Part shown: positions 17,555 to 26,444 of the stretch, in pieces
Layout of the letters: every line of letters begins with the position of its first letter
How positions within the stretch are numbered: the stretch's first letter is position 1
Origin: Paracoccaceae bacterium
GTDB taxonomy: Bacteria > Pseudomonadota > Alphaproteobacteria > Rhodobacterales > Rhodobacteraceae
Assembly (NCBI GenBank): GCA_024742455.1
Contig: JANSYL010000008.1
Location: forward strand, 1 to 64,000
Reading direction: 5' to 3'
DNA length: 64,000 nt
Translations under genes and position numbers: made by a program
Notes under the pieces: model-generated
Told to the model about the DNA's origin: nothing
Database searches by the model: none
What the model saw: the letters and a program-made list of their open reading frames with translations, nothing else

Positions 17555-17840
17555 GGCCCCCTCCTGAGTGTTTTGCACCAGCCTGTTGCGGAACGGGCGC
17601 GCGATCAAGGGTATAGCGCGAAGCAGGGGGCATTGGGCGGGATTTGGCTGTGGAGGAATTGGGATAGATTGCAAATTCATATGCTTTCTACCCACACGCA
17701 TGACTTGTCCCCAGCCAGATGTAGCAAAACAACAATCTGCATAAACCTGTGGAAATTGGATGACTCTGTGGAAAAATATTTTGCGCGATTGGAATATGGC
17801 GCAAGTCTTTGAAATAATTGAATTTTAGGAAACTGAAGCG

Positions 17841-18668
17841 TCAGCCGTCCGCAAAATCGGCAAGGATCGCCAGGGCCGCCGAATGGATGGCCGGGTTGGC
17901 GGCCGCCAGCGCCCGGCCCCCGGAAAACACCGGGCCGCCGCGCCAGTCGGTAACGACGCCGCCCGCGGCCTGGATCACGGCGATGGGGGCGGCGATGTCA
18001 TAGCTTTGCAGCCCCGCCTCGATCACCAGGTCGATGTGGCCCGCGGCCACCAGCGCATAGGCGTAGCAATCGAGACCGTAGCGGGTCAGCTTCACCCGGT
18101 CGCGCACCGCCTCGAACCCGGCGCGCTCGCGGGCGGTGCCCAATTCTGGGAAGGTCGTGAACAACACCGCCTCCTCCAGCGCCGAGGTGGCGCGGGTCGC
18201 CAGCGGACGCACGCCCATCGGGCCCGCGACCTCGGCCCGGCCGAACCCGCCCTCGAACCGTTCCCCGATGAAGGGTTGATCGATCATGCCGTAGATCGGG
18301 CCGGTCGCATCGGCCAGCGCGATCAGCACGCCCCAGGTCGGTGTCCCCGACACGAAGGCACGGGTCCCGTCGATCGGGTCGATCACCCAGGTCAGGCCCG
18401 AGGTGCCGGGGGTGTCCTCCTCCTCCTCCCCCATGATCGCATCATCGGGGCGGCGCCGGGCCAGAACCGCGCGCATCGCGGCCTCGGCGGCACGGTCGGC
18501 AACGGTGACGGGATCATAGCTGTCGGCGGCCTTGCTTTCTGCGCTCAGCCCGGCCGTTCGGAAATGGGGAAGAATGGCGGACCGCGCTGCATCGGCCATC
18601 GCATGGGCCGTGGCGATCAGGTCCGATCGCAGGGGCGCGTCGATCTGCAGGCGCGCGATGTCAGTCAT
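17841..18668 (-). CDS. hisN: Inositol-monophosphatase-family phosphatase, HisN-type histidinol-phosphatase
   Basis: The 275-residue protein has the metal-binding sites of the family: GEEEEDT (about residues 80-86), WVIDPIDGTRAFVSG (about 94-108) and the third site in GLQSYDIAAPIAVIQAAGG (about 225). The WGVLIAL stretch after the DGT motif is typical of the HisN subgroup, which dephosphorylates histidinol phosphate; inositol-phosphate or adenosine bisphosphate specificity cannot be excluded. A 139-nt AT-rich non-coding gap separates its stop from position 17702. Confidence 0.8.
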   Translation of the reverse strand: MTDIARLQIDAPLRSDLIATAHAMADAARSAILPHFRTAGLSAESKAADSYDPVTVADRAAEAAMRAVLARRRPDDAIMGEEEEDTPGTSGLTWVIDPIDGTRAFVSGTPTWGVLIALADATGPIYGMIDQPFIGERFEGGFGRAEVAGPMGVRPLATRATSALEEAVLFTTFPELGTARERAGFEAVRDRVKLTRYGLDCYAYALVAAGHIDLVIEAGLQSYDIAAPIAVIQAAGGVVTDWRGGPVFSGGRALAAANPAIHSAALAILADFADG

Positions 18669-18750
18669 CTGTGGCTCCGGCGGCCTGCGGGTCTGAACGC
18701 AAGGACCGGATGCACGGGGCCGCCCCGTTGGTCAAGGGGCGGTCATGGTC

Positions 18751-19161
18751 TCAGGCGGCGGTTTCCGACAGAACCCGCGCCAGTTCGAACAAGCGGCGAC
18801 GCTGGTTTTCCGGAATCGCGTAGTAGCAGCGCACAAGCTCCAGCGCCTCCTTGTCGGCAAGAAGATCGCCGGGCATCGCCTGGGCGCCGTCCCTGCCCGG
18901 TCCGGCCTCGGCCTGGGCGGCATCGGCTTCGACATCCATGCCTTCAAAGAAATAGCTCACCGGCACCGATACGGCATCGGCGATGTCCCAAAGGCGCGAT
19001 GCGCTGATGCGGTTCATGCCGGTTTCGTATTTCTGGATCTGCTGGAACTTGATCCCGACCTTTTCGGCCAGCTGCTGCTGGGTCATACCCACCATCCAGC
19101 GGCGGTGCCGAACGCGTTTACCGACATGAACGTCAACAGGATGTTTCAATTGCGCCTCCAT
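18751..19161 (-). CDS. XRE-family helix-turn-helix regulator
   Basis: The 136-residue protein has an HTH_3 domain (VGKRVRHRRWMVGMTQQQLAEKVGIKFQQIQKYETGMNRISASRLWDIADAVSVPVSYFFEG, about residues 12-72). An Ala/Gly linker follows, then a C-terminal helix (ELVRCYYAIPENQRRRLFELARVL). This layout resembles the PhrR/PraR group of alphaproteobacterial regulators. The ATG at 19161 is used because residues before it are unconserved and it starts next to the helical leader. It is transcribed toward the hisN-like gene, 82 nt away. Confidence 0.88.
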   Translation of the reverse strand: MEAQLKHPVDVHVGKRVRHRRWMVGMTQQQLAEKVGIKFQQIQKYETGMNRISASRLWDIADAVSVPVSYFFEGMDVEADAAQAEAGPGRDGAQAMPGDLLADKEALELVRCYYAIPENQRRRLFELARVLSETAA

Positions 19162-19428
19162 GATCTGAACGACCGACCGGGCCAAGGCCGCTTCATGTCC
19201 CAACCCGGCAGTCCGCGCGCACAACTTACGCGATAAATTATGACCTAGACCGCGGGCACTGCGGATCAATCCTAAAGTGAACCGCAGCGCAGCCGCTCCC
19301 GCTTGGGTGCGAGCCTCGGCGGAAGCCTACTCGCCTCAAGGTCGAAAAGCCACAGTTGCATTCGCCACCTTTGCGGGTGACGGCAAGGGGGGCTAGGCTA
19401 TTGCACCGGAACGGAAATCGGAGGGGCC

Positions 19429-20388
19429 ATGCGCGCGTTCAGGATCGAAACACCCGGCGAATCGCCCCGTCTGGCGCAAATCGCCACCCCCGACCCGGGG
19501 CCGGGTGAGGTGGCGATAAAAATTGCCGCCTGCGGGTTGAACTTTGCCGATCTGCTGATGATCGAGGGCACCTATCAGGACACGCCCGCCCCACCCTTCA
19601 CGCTGGGAATGGAGGTTGCGGGCGTGGTCACGGCGCTGGGTGAAGGCGTGACCGCACCTGCCGTCGGCACCCGTGTCGCGGTGTTCGGCGGCCAGGGCGG
19701 GCTGGCCGAACAGGGTGTGTTCGACGCCGCGCGCTGCGTGACGATCCCCGACGCCATGCCGTTCGAAACCGCCGCCGGGTTCCTTGTGGCCTATGGCACA
19801 TCGCATCTGGCGCTGACCCACCGCGCCCGGCTGAACGCGGGGGAACGGCTGCTGGTTCTGGGCGCTGCCGGAGGTGTCGGGCTGACGGCAGTGGAACTGG
19901 GTGCGGCGATGGGGGCCGAGGTGATCGCGGTCGCGCGCGGGGCGGACAAGCTGGCGGTGGCACAAAAAGCCGGCGCCGCCCATCTGATCGACAGCGGCAC
20001 GCACGACCTGCGCGATCGGGTGCGTGCGCTGGGCGGGGCTGACGTGGTCTATGACGCCGTCGGCGGCGACGCCTTTGCCGCCGCCTTGCGTGCCACCAAT
20101 CCCGAGGGCCGTATCCTGACCATCGGCTTTGCCAGCGGAACCGTGCCGCAGATCCCGGCAAACATTCTTCTGGTGAAAAACATCACCGTCCATGGCGTCT
20201 ATTGGGGCGGCTACATGCGGTTCGCCCCGAAAGTCGTGACCGACAGCCTGGATGCCCTGATCACCATGTATGCCGCCGGACAGATCCGGCCCCATATCGG
20301 TGCGACCTACCCGCTCGACCGGGTCGATGATGCTTTGGCTCTGCTCAAATCGCGCAAATCCACCGGCAAGGTGGTGGTCACGACCTAA
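19429..20388 (+). CDS. Zinc-independent quinone oxidoreductase (MDR superfamily)
   Basis: The 319-residue protein is a medium-chain reductase: GroES-like N-terminal half (GEVAIKIAACGLNFADLLMIEGTYQ, FTLGMEVAGVV) and Rossmann domain with VLGAAGGVGLTAVELGAAMGAEVIAVA (about 140-166), where the AAGGVG glycine motif binds NADPH. The Cys/His zinc ligands of alcohol dehydrogenases are absent, placing it with the Qor/NAD(P)H:quinone oxidoreductase group. The true substrate may be a quinone or an enone. The stop overlaps that of the convergent LysR gene by 4 nt. Confidence 0.87.
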   Translation: MRAFRIETPGESPRLAQIATPDPGPGEVAIKIAACGLNFADLLMIEGTYQDTPAPPFTLGMEVAGVVTALGEGVTAPAVGTRVAVFGGQGGLAEQGVFDAARCVTIPDAMPFETAAGFLVAYGTSHLALTHRARLNAGERLLVLGAAGGVGLTAVELGAAMGAEVIAVARGADKLAVAQKAGAAHLIDSGTHDLRDRVRALGGADVVYDAVGGDAFAAALRATNPEGRILTIGFASGTVPQIPANILLVKNITVHGVYWGGYMRFAPKVVTDSLDALITMYAAGQIRPHIGATYPLDRVDDALALLKSRKSTGKVVVTT

Positions 20389-21239
20389 AGCCCGCGATAG
20401 GCGGCGCGTGTGAATTCCAGCAAATCGGCAAAGGGCTCGCCGCGCACCAGCCCGGAATGATAAAGGTTGATCTTGATGATCGGCAGATCGGGAAGCGCGC
20501 CGCCATGGGCGATCTGTTCGACATAGGGCGGCTCGGTTCCCTCGATGCTGGTATGCACCGCCAGGTCGGCACTGACCGACGCCTCGACCGTGCGGATGGA
20601 ATCGCTTTCCACAGCCATCTCCCAGGGCACGCCATGGGCATCCAGCGCCGCCTGCGCCGCGCCGCGAAAGATGCAGGCATGTTCGAAGGCCAGCCGCAGG
20701 GGGCGCTGTTTCCACATCTGCCCGTTCTCCGCCCCGACCCAGACAAGCCGACGCTCCAGCAGGGTTTCGCCCGAGGGGCCCACCGTATCCTCGGTCGTCA
20801 GGGTCGCGTCCACATCGCCGCGGTCGAACATCCGTTTCAGCCGCGCGGTATAGGATGAAATCAGCGTCACCTTCATGCGCGGATAGGCCGAGGCGAAACG
20901 GTGCAGGACCCTCGGGATCGCCGGGTAGACGATGTCATGCGGCACGCCCAGACGCAGCTCTCCCTCATAGGCGGGGGCCGTCAGCCGCGTCAGCACCTCG
21001 TCGTTCAGGGCCAGCATCTTGCGGGCATAGCCCAGCATCTGTTCGCCCGAGGCCGTGAGCATCAGACGCCGGGTGGACCGGTCGAAAAGCGATACGTCAA
21101 GCATGTCTTCCAAGCGCTTGATCTGCATCGACACCGCCGATTGCGTCAGGTTCAGGAACCCCGACGCCTTGGTGACGCCACCGGCATCGGCGACGGCAAC
21201 GAAAGCACGCAGGGCGGTCAGGTCCATATTTCTCGGCAT
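20385..21239 (-). CDS. LysR-family transcriptional regulator
   Basis: The 284-residue protein has the LysR HTH (MDLTALRAFVAVADAGGVTKASGFLNLTQSAVSMQIKRLEDMLDVSLFDRS, near the N-terminus) and a two-lobed PBP2-type effector domain (GELRLGVPHDIVYPAIPRVL onward). Two candidate ATGs exist (21239 and 21227); the first gives MPRNMDLTALRAF. It is divergent from the DUF1127 gene, with 120 nt between starts that include a TGAA...TTCA partial inverted repeat at 21251-21275, a possible LysR site. The effector is unknown. Confidence 0.9.
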   Translation of the reverse strand: MPRNMDLTALRAFVAVADAGGVTKASGFLNLTQSAVSMQIKRLEDMLDVSLFDRSTRRLMLTASGEQMLGYARKMLALNDEVLTRLTAPAYEGELRLGVPHDIVYPAIPRVLHRFASAYPRMKVTLISSYTARLKRMFDRGDVDATLTTEDTVGPSGETLLERRLVWVGAENGQMWKQRPLRLAFEHACIFRGAAQAALDAHGVPWEMAVESDSIRTVEASVSADLAVHTSIEGTEPPYVEQIAHGGALPDLPIIKINLYHSGLVRGEPFADLLEFTRAAYRGL

Positions 21240-21359
21240 ATCACGATCTCTGAACAATCACTTCAATAACATTCACTTTTCTAATGACCGGGGCAAGGGC
21301 ATATATCACGCATCGATATCACACCCGTTCGTCACATAACGATTTGGAAAGCTTTAACC

Positions 21360-21572
21360 ATGGCACAGGCCGTTCTCACACACCGTGCCGCCCGGGTCGG
21401 GCGGCTGAACGTGTTCACCTTCATCGCCGCCGCGCTCGAGGCCCGTCGCCAGCGCCGGGCGCTGGCCAATCTCGACGCCCATATGCGGCGTGACCTCGGT
21501 CTCGACCCCGACGATATCCGGCGCGAAGCGGACCGCCCGATCTGGGACGTGCCGCAATCCTGGCTCCGGTGA
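21360..21572 (+). CDS. DUF1127 (YjiS-like) domain protein
   Basis: The 70-residue basic protein ends in the DUF1127 motif ALEARRQRRALANLDAHMRRDLGLDPDDIRREADRPIWD (about residues 26-64). Small DUF1127 proteins are abundant in Rhodobacteraceae and Rhizobiales; some bind RNA or affect phosphate and carbon metabolism and stress regulation. The gene is divergent from a LysR regulator and followed by a strong terminator, so it is a single-gene unit. Confidence 0.9.
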   Translation: MAQAVLTHRAARVGRLNVFTFIAAALEARRQRRALANLDAHMRRDLGLDPDDIRREADRPIWDVPQSWLR

Positions 21573-21641
21573 CACCGGCAGGGGCGCGGAAAGGCAAATC
21601 ATTGCCGCAGCGCGCCCTTCGATAGGAAAAAACAATCACGC

Positions 21642-21670
21642 AAAGACGCTCCTTCGGGGGCGTCTTTCTT
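21642..21670 (+). terminator. Intrinsic terminator after the DUF1127 gene
   Basis: AAAGACGC and GCGTCTTT flank a CTCCTTCGGGGG-type loop stem with a UUCG tetraloop, ending in TTTCTT. It lies 70 nt beyond the DUF1127 stop and 87 nt before the BI-1 gene. Confidence 0.85.
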
Positions 21671-21756
21671 GAAAAACACCCCGAACTCGCCAATATCTTG
21701 CTGCGATAGCACTGCGCGACCTGCCGGTGCGCCATTTGCCTAAACTGGAGGGATCC

Positions 21757-22539
21757 ATGGCAGAGTATCAGACGATCCGGTCGCGCGCCGCTGGCGTCAC
21801 CGCGGCGCAGATCGATGAGGGCCTTCGCGCCCACATGAACAAGGTCTACGGCACCATGTCGATCGGCATGCTGATCACGGCAGCCGCCGCCTGGGCCATT
21901 GCCACGCTGTCGGTCACGACCGACCCCGCCGGTGCCACCATGGCGCTGCGTGAAGGCCAGTACCTGACCGGTCTGGGCGAACTGCTTTATGCCACCCCGC
22001 TGCGCTGGGTGCTGATGTTCGCACCGCTTGCCTTCCTGCTGTTCGGCTGGGGCGCCCTGATGCGCCGTGGTTCGGCGGCCGCCGTGGGTTTCGGCTTTTT
22101 CGCCTTCGCCGCCCTGATGGGCATCTCGATGAGCTCGATCTTCCTGATCTTCACCAGCTTCTCGATCGTGCAGACCTTCCTCGTCACCGCCATCGCCTTC
22201 GCGGGCCTCAGCCTCTGGGGGTACACCACGAAGCGTGACCTCAGCGGGATGGGCACCTTCCTGATCATGGGCGTGATCGGCCTGATCGTGGCGATGGTCA
22301 TCAACATCTTCCTGCAGTCGCCCGCCATGATGTTCGCGATCTCGGCGATCGGCATCCTGATCTTCGCAGGCCTCACCGCCTTCTACACGCAGGAGATCAA
22401 GTCGACCTATGTGGCACATGCCCAGCATGGCGATGCGGAATGGCTGGAAAAGGCCGCCATCGACGGCGCGCTCAGCCTCTACATCAGCTTCCTGAACATG
22501 TTCCAGTTCCTGCTGATGTTCATGGGCCAGCAGGAATAA
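21757..22539 (+). CDS. Bax inhibitor-1/YccA family membrane protein
   Basis: The 260-residue protein has seven predicted membrane helices after a short cytoplasmic N-terminus. Family features include HMNKVYGTMSIGMLITAAAAW near residue 26, LMGISMSSIFLIFTSFSIVQTFLVTAIAFAGLSLWGYTTKRDLSGMG near 125-170 and the C-terminal acidic pair in helix 6-7 (TAFYTQEIK, DGALSLYISFLNMFQFLL). BI-1 homologues act as Ca2+ leak channels or modulate membrane proteases. The ATG at 21757 has GGAGGGATCC upstream. A terminator closes the gene. Confidence 0.93.
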   Translation: MAEYQTIRSRAAGVTAAQIDEGLRAHMNKVYGTMSIGMLITAAAAWAIATLSVTTDPAGATMALREGQYLTGLGELLYATPLRWVLMFAPLAFLLFGWGALMRRGSAAAVGFGFFAFAALMGISMSSIFLIFTSFSIVQTFLVTAIAFAGLSLWGYTTKRDLSGMGTFLIMGVIGLIVAMVINIFLQSPAMMFAISAIGILIFAGLTAFYTQEIKSTYVAHAQHGDAEWLEKAAIDGALSLYISFLNMFQFLLMFMGQQE

Positions 22540-22565
22540 CCCGAACGACCCAAGACTGACGGAAA

Positions 22566-22592
22566 GGGGCCGGAGCGATCCGGCCCTTTTTC
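22566..22592 (+). terminator. Intrinsic terminator after the BI-1 gene
   Basis: GGGCCGGA and TCCGGCCC form a perfect stem around GCGA, followed by TTTTTCTT, 26 nt past the stop. Confidence 0.9.
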
Positions 22593-22701
22593 TTGCGCGC
22601 GGGCGTGGCCGGGTTCACGCGGGGCGCCGTCACAGAAGTTTCACGCGCCCTGCCCCGCTTACGGTCTAAGCCCTAGGGCAGCGCAAAAGGAACCCTGCCC
22701 G

Positions 22702-24006
22702 ATGTCCGCCACCCCTGACATGCCTGCCGACACCCCCGCCCCGGGCCCCGACCTGGCCCAGATCACCCGCGTCTTCGGACGCATCGGTATTCTGTCCTTC
22801 GGCGGACCCGCCGCACAGATCGCACTGATGCACAAGGAACTGGTCGATGACCGGCCTTGGATGACCGAGAAACAGTTCCTGAACGCGCTCAGTTTCTGCA
22901 TGCTTCTTCCCGGCCCCGAAGCGATGCAACTGGCCAGCTATGCCGGCTGGCGCATGGCGGGCGTGACCGGGGGGCTGATCGCGGGGCTTCTGTTCGTGCT
23001 GCCCGGGGCAGCGGTGATCCTGGCGCTGGCCGCGCTCTACGCGCAGTTCGGGCAGATCCCCTTGGTCGAGGCGCTGTTTATGGGCATCAAGGCGACCGTC
23101 ATCATCATCGTGCTGCAAGCCCTTCTGAAAGTGTCGAAAAAGGCGCTGACCGGCCTCTTGCCCTACGTGCTGGCCGGTGCGGCCTTCCTGGGCATCTACG
23201 CATTCCAGGTCCCTTTCCCCGTCATCATCCTTGCTGCCGCCGCTATCGGCGCGGTCTTCATGGCGGGCGACGCGCCCGACACGCCGCCCGCGCCTGTCTC
23301 GGCCCGTGGCACCGGGCGCACCATCGCGATCTGGGCTTTCGTCTGGCTTGCCCCCCTTGCCGCGCTCTGGCTGATTGCGCCTGATGGGTTGCTGACCCAG
23401 ATCGGCCTGTTCTTTTCCAAGCTGGCGGTCGTGACCTTCGGCGGCGCCTATGCGGTGCTGGCCTATTTGGTGCAGGAGGTCGTGGCCGATTACGGCTGGC
23501 TGACCACGGCGCAGATGATGGATGCGCTGGGGCTGGCGGAAACCACGCCTGGGCCGCTGATCCTCGTGACGGAATTCGTGGGCTTCCTGGCTGGCGCGGC
23601 CGAGGGCGGATTCGGCCTTGGCCTTGCGGCGGCGGTGGTCACCCTTTGGGTCACCTTCGTGCCCTGTTTCCTGTGGATCTTCGCGGGCGCCCCCTACGTG
23701 GAATGGATTTCCCACCAGCCCCGCCTGACCGGCGCGCTCAACGCGATCACCGCCGCCGTGGTCGGCGTGATCCTGAACCTGTCGCTCTGGTTCGCCCTGC
23801 AGGTCCTGTTCGGCGAGGTCACGAATGTCGCGCTCGGCCCGATGACGCTGGCGTTGCCCAAGCTTTCCACCCTGATCCCCGGCGCGCTGATCCTGTCGGC
23901 GCTGGCCGCCGCCCTTCTGTTGTGGCGCAAGATCGACCTGTTGAAGGTCCTGCCGGTCATGGCGCTGGCGGGGCTTGGATATGTTGCCGTGACCGGGGGA
24001 CTGTGA
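22702..24006 (+). CDS. chrA: Chromate transporter family protein
   Basis: The 434-residue protein is a full-length CHR-superfamily member made of two homologous halves. The first starts with [60 protein letters not shown], the second with [59 protein letters not shown]. Each carries the FGG and PGP signature. Characterised homologues export chromate; others may move sulfate or unknown anions. It appears to be a stand-alone gene, 97 nt before rpmG. Confidence 0.93.
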   Translation: MSATPDMPADTPAPGPDLAQITRVFGRIGILSFGGPAAQIALMHKELVDDRPWMTEKQFLNALSFCMLLPGPEAMQLASYAGWRMAGVTGGLIAGLLFVLPGAAVILALAALYAQFGQIPLVEALFMGIKATVIIIVLQALLKVSKKALTGLLPYVLAGAAFLGIYAFQVPFPVIILAAAAIGAVFMAGDAPDTPPAPVSARGTGRTIAIWAFVWLAPLAALWLIAPDGLLTQIGLFFSKLAVVTFGGAYAVLAYLVQEVVADYGWLTTAQMMDALGLAETTPGPLILVTEFVGFLAGAAEGGFGLGLAAAVVTLWVTFVPCFLWIFAGAPYVEWISHQPRLTGALNAITAAVVGVILNLSLWFALQVLFGEVTNVALGPMTLALPKLSTLIPGALILSALAAALLLWRKIDLLKVLPVMALAGLGYVAVTGGL

Positions 24007-24103
24007 AGGTGTTGACTCGGCCCCCCGAAGCGGTAAAAGCCACGCTTCACCGATGATGCGGGGATCTCCCCGCCCCGACACGAACCCGGAAGGAGCCTGA
24101 GCC

Positions 24104-24271
24104 ATGGCGAAGCCGACCACGATCAAGATTCGCCTGAATTCCTCGGCCGGGACCGGGCATTTCTACGTGACCAAGAAAAATGCCCGCACCATGACCGAAA
24201 AGATGGTCGTGCGGAAATACGACCCGGTCGTGCGCAAGCATGTCGAATACAAGGAAGGCAAGATCAAGTAA
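24104..24271 (+). CDS. rpmG: 50S ribosomal protein L33
   Basis: The 55-residue basic protein [18 protein letters not shown]...[11 protein letters not shown]...[18 protein letters not shown] is a full-length alphaproteobacterial L33. The usual CxxC zinc-binding pair is missing, so it is the zinc-free type. An AGGAG ribosome binding site lies before the ATG. It is monocistronic with its own terminator. Confidence 0.98.
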   Translation: MAKPTTIKIRLNSSAGTGHFYVTKKNARTMTEKMVVRKYDPVVRKHVEYKEGKIK

Positions 24272-24294
24272 GCCTTCGATCATCCGAAAATCCG

Positions 24295-24324
24295 AAGCCG
24301 CGCAAGGGTTTGCGCGGCTTTTTT
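24295..24324 (+). terminator. Intrinsic terminator after rpmG
   Basis: AAGCCGCGCAA pairs with TTGCGCGGCTT across GGGT and is followed by a T-run, 23 nt past the rpmG stop. It probably also limits read-through toward the convergent UPF0173 gene. Confidence 0.92.
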
Positions 24325-24389
24325 CTTGTCCGGACAGCCCCGCGCCCGTCGAAGGATGCGGGGCGGTTTTCCGGAAATCGGCCGCCCGG

Positions 24390-25082
24390 TCAGATCTCGA
24401 TCGTCTCCATCACGTCCGGTGCACGCACATCCACGCCCGGCAGCGCCGCAACCAGGGCCTCTGCCGATTGTTCCAGCAACGGGAACGTCTTGTAATGCAC
24501 CGGAATCACGGTGGAAAACCTGAACAGTTCCGACGCCGCATAGGCCGCGCGGCGCATGTCCATGGTAAAATGCCCGCCCGCCGCAAGGATGCCGATCTCG
24601 GGCGCGTGCAGCGCCTGCAGCACACCCATATCCGCCATCACGTCCGTGTCGCCCGACACGTAAACCGTGCGCCCCTCGCCCGCGATCATGAAACCCGCCT
24701 CGGCGCCCGCATACATCGGCCCGTGATCGGTACCGATGGACGAGGAATGGGTGGCATTCACCATCGTCACAGCCACATCGCCGATCTGAACCGTGCCGCC
24801 CTTGTTGAACCCCACGACTTCGATGCCATGCGCCTCGGCCCAATAACTCATCAGATCATAGATGCCGTAGACGGTCAGGCCGCGTTCCTTTGCGATCTCA
24901 ACCACTTCCGAGGCATGATCGCCATGCCCGTGGGTCAACAGGATTGCCGTCGCACCGGAAAGCGCCGTATCCCGTGCCGCATCGGGAAAGGATGGATTGC
25001 CCGCCAGCCACGGGTCGATCAGCAGAACCTGCCCGCCGATCTCCAGCCGGATACTTGCATGACCCAACCACGTATACTGCAT
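24390..25082 (-). CDS. UPF0173 family metal-dependent hydrolase (metallo-beta-lactamase fold)
   Basis: The 230-residue protein starts MQYTWLGHASIRLEIGG, followed by IDPWL and the metal motif LLTHGHGDHASE (about residues 48-59). Further ligands lie in VNATHSSS, the Asp of YVSGDTD and the C-terminal VIPVHYKTFP. This is the UPF0173/UlaG-like branch of the metallo-beta-lactamase superfamily, whose members cleave phosphodiesters or lactones. The physiological substrate is unknown. Confidence 0.92.
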   Translation of the reverse strand: MQYTWLGHASIRLEIGGQVLLIDPWLAGNPSFPDAARDTALSGATAILLTHGHGDHASEVVEIAKERGLTVYGIYDLMSYWAEAHGIEVVGFNKGGTVQIGDVAVTMVNATHSSSIGTDHGPMYAGAEAGFMIAGEGRTVYVSGDTDVMADMGVLQALHAPEIGILAAGGHFTMDMRRAAYAASELFRFSTVIPVHYKTFPLLEQSAEALVAALPGVDVRAPDVMETIEI

Positions 25083-25161
25083 GTCGCCCCCCTTAGGATC
25101 GTCTCCTGACCGATCCTAGGGGACGCATGCCGCGAGGCCAAGACGCAAGCCTTCGCAGACC

Positions 25162-25389
25162 TCAGGCGCGCTGCGCCTCCGCGTCGATCTTTACAAGGGC
25201 TTCGGCCTTGCCGCGACCACGCAGGACCGACGCCATGGCGAAGGTCAGAAGACCGGTCGCGCCGACCGTGGCGACATTGCTCGACGCAAGCGCCGGAAAC
25301 ACCGCAACCAACTGGGGGATGACGAAGATATAGGCCATTGCAAAGCCGGTGATGCCCGGGACAAGGACATACATGACGAAGTTTCTCAT
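25162..25389 (-). CDS. Small membrane protein, function unknown
   Basis: The 75-residue frame predicts two hydrophobic helices (VMYVLVPGITGFAMAYIFVIPQLVAVF and VATVGATGLLTFAMASVL) and a charged C-terminal tail (GRGKAEALVKIDAEAQRA). Composition fits a real coding gene, and no competing gene covers it. I do not recognise the family. It is divergent from the ceramidase-like gene (70 nt apart). Confidence 0.6.
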   Translation of the reverse strand: MRNFVMYVLVPGITGFAMAYIFVIPQLVAVFPALASSNVATVGATGLLTFAMASVLRGRGKAEALVKIDAEAQRA

Positions 25390-25459
25390 GGGATTACCCG
25401 TGCGTTGAGGACGACAGCGCCACCGTCACGGCGACACGGGGCGAAAATGGGACGCGAGT

Positions 25460-26122
25460 ATGGAATTCGGAGCACAAATCGATCTTTATTGTGAGCGAAT
25501 GGGGCCCGAATTCTGGGCCGAGCCGGTAAATGCCCTTACAAATGCCGCATTCCTTGTGGCTGCGATCTGGGCGGGGATACGGCTCAGGGGCTCGGGCCTC
25601 TGGCTCGGGTGGATGCTGGCCGCGATCCTTTTTGCCATCGGCATCGGGTCATTCCTGTTTCACACCTTCGCCACCGGCTGGGCAGCCGCATCGGACGTGA
25701 TCCCGATCGCGCTCTTCATCCTGGGTTTCGTTTTCGCAACCCATCTCCATGTTCTGGGCTGGCCCCTCTGGGGCGCGGCGCTCGGCACGATGGCCTTCCT
25801 GCCCTACATGTTCGCCGCCGGCACCGCCTTCAACGCGCTTCCGTTTTTCGAGATTTCGGCCAGCTACTGGCCCGTGGTGCTGGCCCTTCTGATCTACGCC
25901 CTGTTGCTGAGGCGCCGCTTTCCGTCCCTGGCGCGGGGGTTCGTGATCGGCGCGGGCGTCCTGACCGCCTCCCTCACCTTCCGCAGCATTGATATACCGC
26001 TTTGCGATGGCTTCCCCCTGGGCACCCATTTCATGTGGCACATCCTCAACGCGGTCATGCTGGCCTGGATGATCGAGGTCTATCGCCGCCACATGCTTGC
26101 AGGCGCTGAGGCACAGGGCTAA
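25460..26122 (+). CDS. Ceramidase-family (CREST superfamily) integral membrane hydrolase
   Basis: The 220-residue protein has about seven membrane helices. Residues 7-30 (QIDLYCERMGPEFWAEPVNALTNAAF) match the N-terminal signature of alkaline ceramidase-like proteins. The predicted zinc ligands are an early His/Ser/Asp set (GSFLFHTFATGWAAASDVIPI, about residue 63) and the C-terminal H..H in GTHFMWHILNAVML. The family hydrolyses amide bonds of sphingolipids in eukaryotes; the bacterial substrate is unknown. It precedes gatC by 34 nt. Confidence 0.85.
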   Translation: MEFGAQIDLYCERMGPEFWAEPVNALTNAAFLVAAIWAGIRLRGSGLWLGWMLAAILFAIGIGSFLFHTFATGWAAASDVIPIALFILGFVFATHLHVLGWPLWGAALGTMAFLPYMFAAGTAFNALPFFEISASYWPVVLALLIYALLLRRRFPSLARGFVIGAGVLTASLTFRSIDIPLCDGFPLGTHFMWHILNAVMLAWMIEVYRRHMLAGAEAQG

Positions 26123-26156
26123 ACCGCGCGGGTCCCGAGGATCGGAGCAGACCCCC

Positions 26157-26444
26157 ATGTCCATCGACACCGCCACCGCAGCCAAGGTCGCGAAGCTCGC
26201 GCGCATCAAGGTCGACGAGGATGACCTGCCCGCGCTGGCCCAGGAATTCAACGCTATTCTGGGCTTCATCGAACAGCTCAATGAGCTGGATGTCGATGGC
26301 ATCGACCCGATGGTCAGTGTCACGCCGATGCGCCTGAAACGGCGCGAGGACGTGGTGACCGACGGGGATCAGCAGGCGCGCATCCTGTCGAACGCGCCCG
26401 ACGCACGGGAAGGGTTTTTCGCGGTGCCGAAGGTGGTGGAATAA
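26157..26444 (+). CDS. gatC: Aspartyl/glutamyl-tRNA(Asn/Gln) amidotransferase subunit C
   Basis: The 95-residue GatC ([23 protein letters not shown]...[26 protein letters not shown] and the C-terminal [17 protein letters not shown]) clamps GatA to GatB. The ATG at 26157 is preferred to the in-frame one at 26097 because the family starts there. Its stop and the gatA start overlap by one nucleotide (TAATG), showing coupling. Confidence 0.97.
   Translation: MSIDTATAAKVAKLARIKVDEDDLPALAQEFNAILGFIEQLNELDVDGIDPMVSVTPMRLKRREDVVTDGDQQARILSNAPDAREGFFAVPKVVE

Noticed and set aside
17702-17840. AT-rich gap with two TGTGGAAA motifs that look like DnaA boxes or an origin
   Set aside because: Neither matches the TTATCCACA consensus well, there are no further copies and no dnaA, dnaN or parA genes nearby; ordinary intergenic DNA is more likely.
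21573-21756. Possible ybhL-type leader RNA before the BI-1 gene
   Set aside because: The only clear structure is the DUF1127 terminator at 21642-21670. I could not recognise the conserved ybhL motif, and it is described mainly from Rhizobiales.
22666-24126. A 486-codon open frame on the minus strand opposite chrA
   Set aside because: The translation is an Arg/Gln/Gly/His-rich shadow typical of GC-rich third positions; the real gene is chrA on the plus strand.
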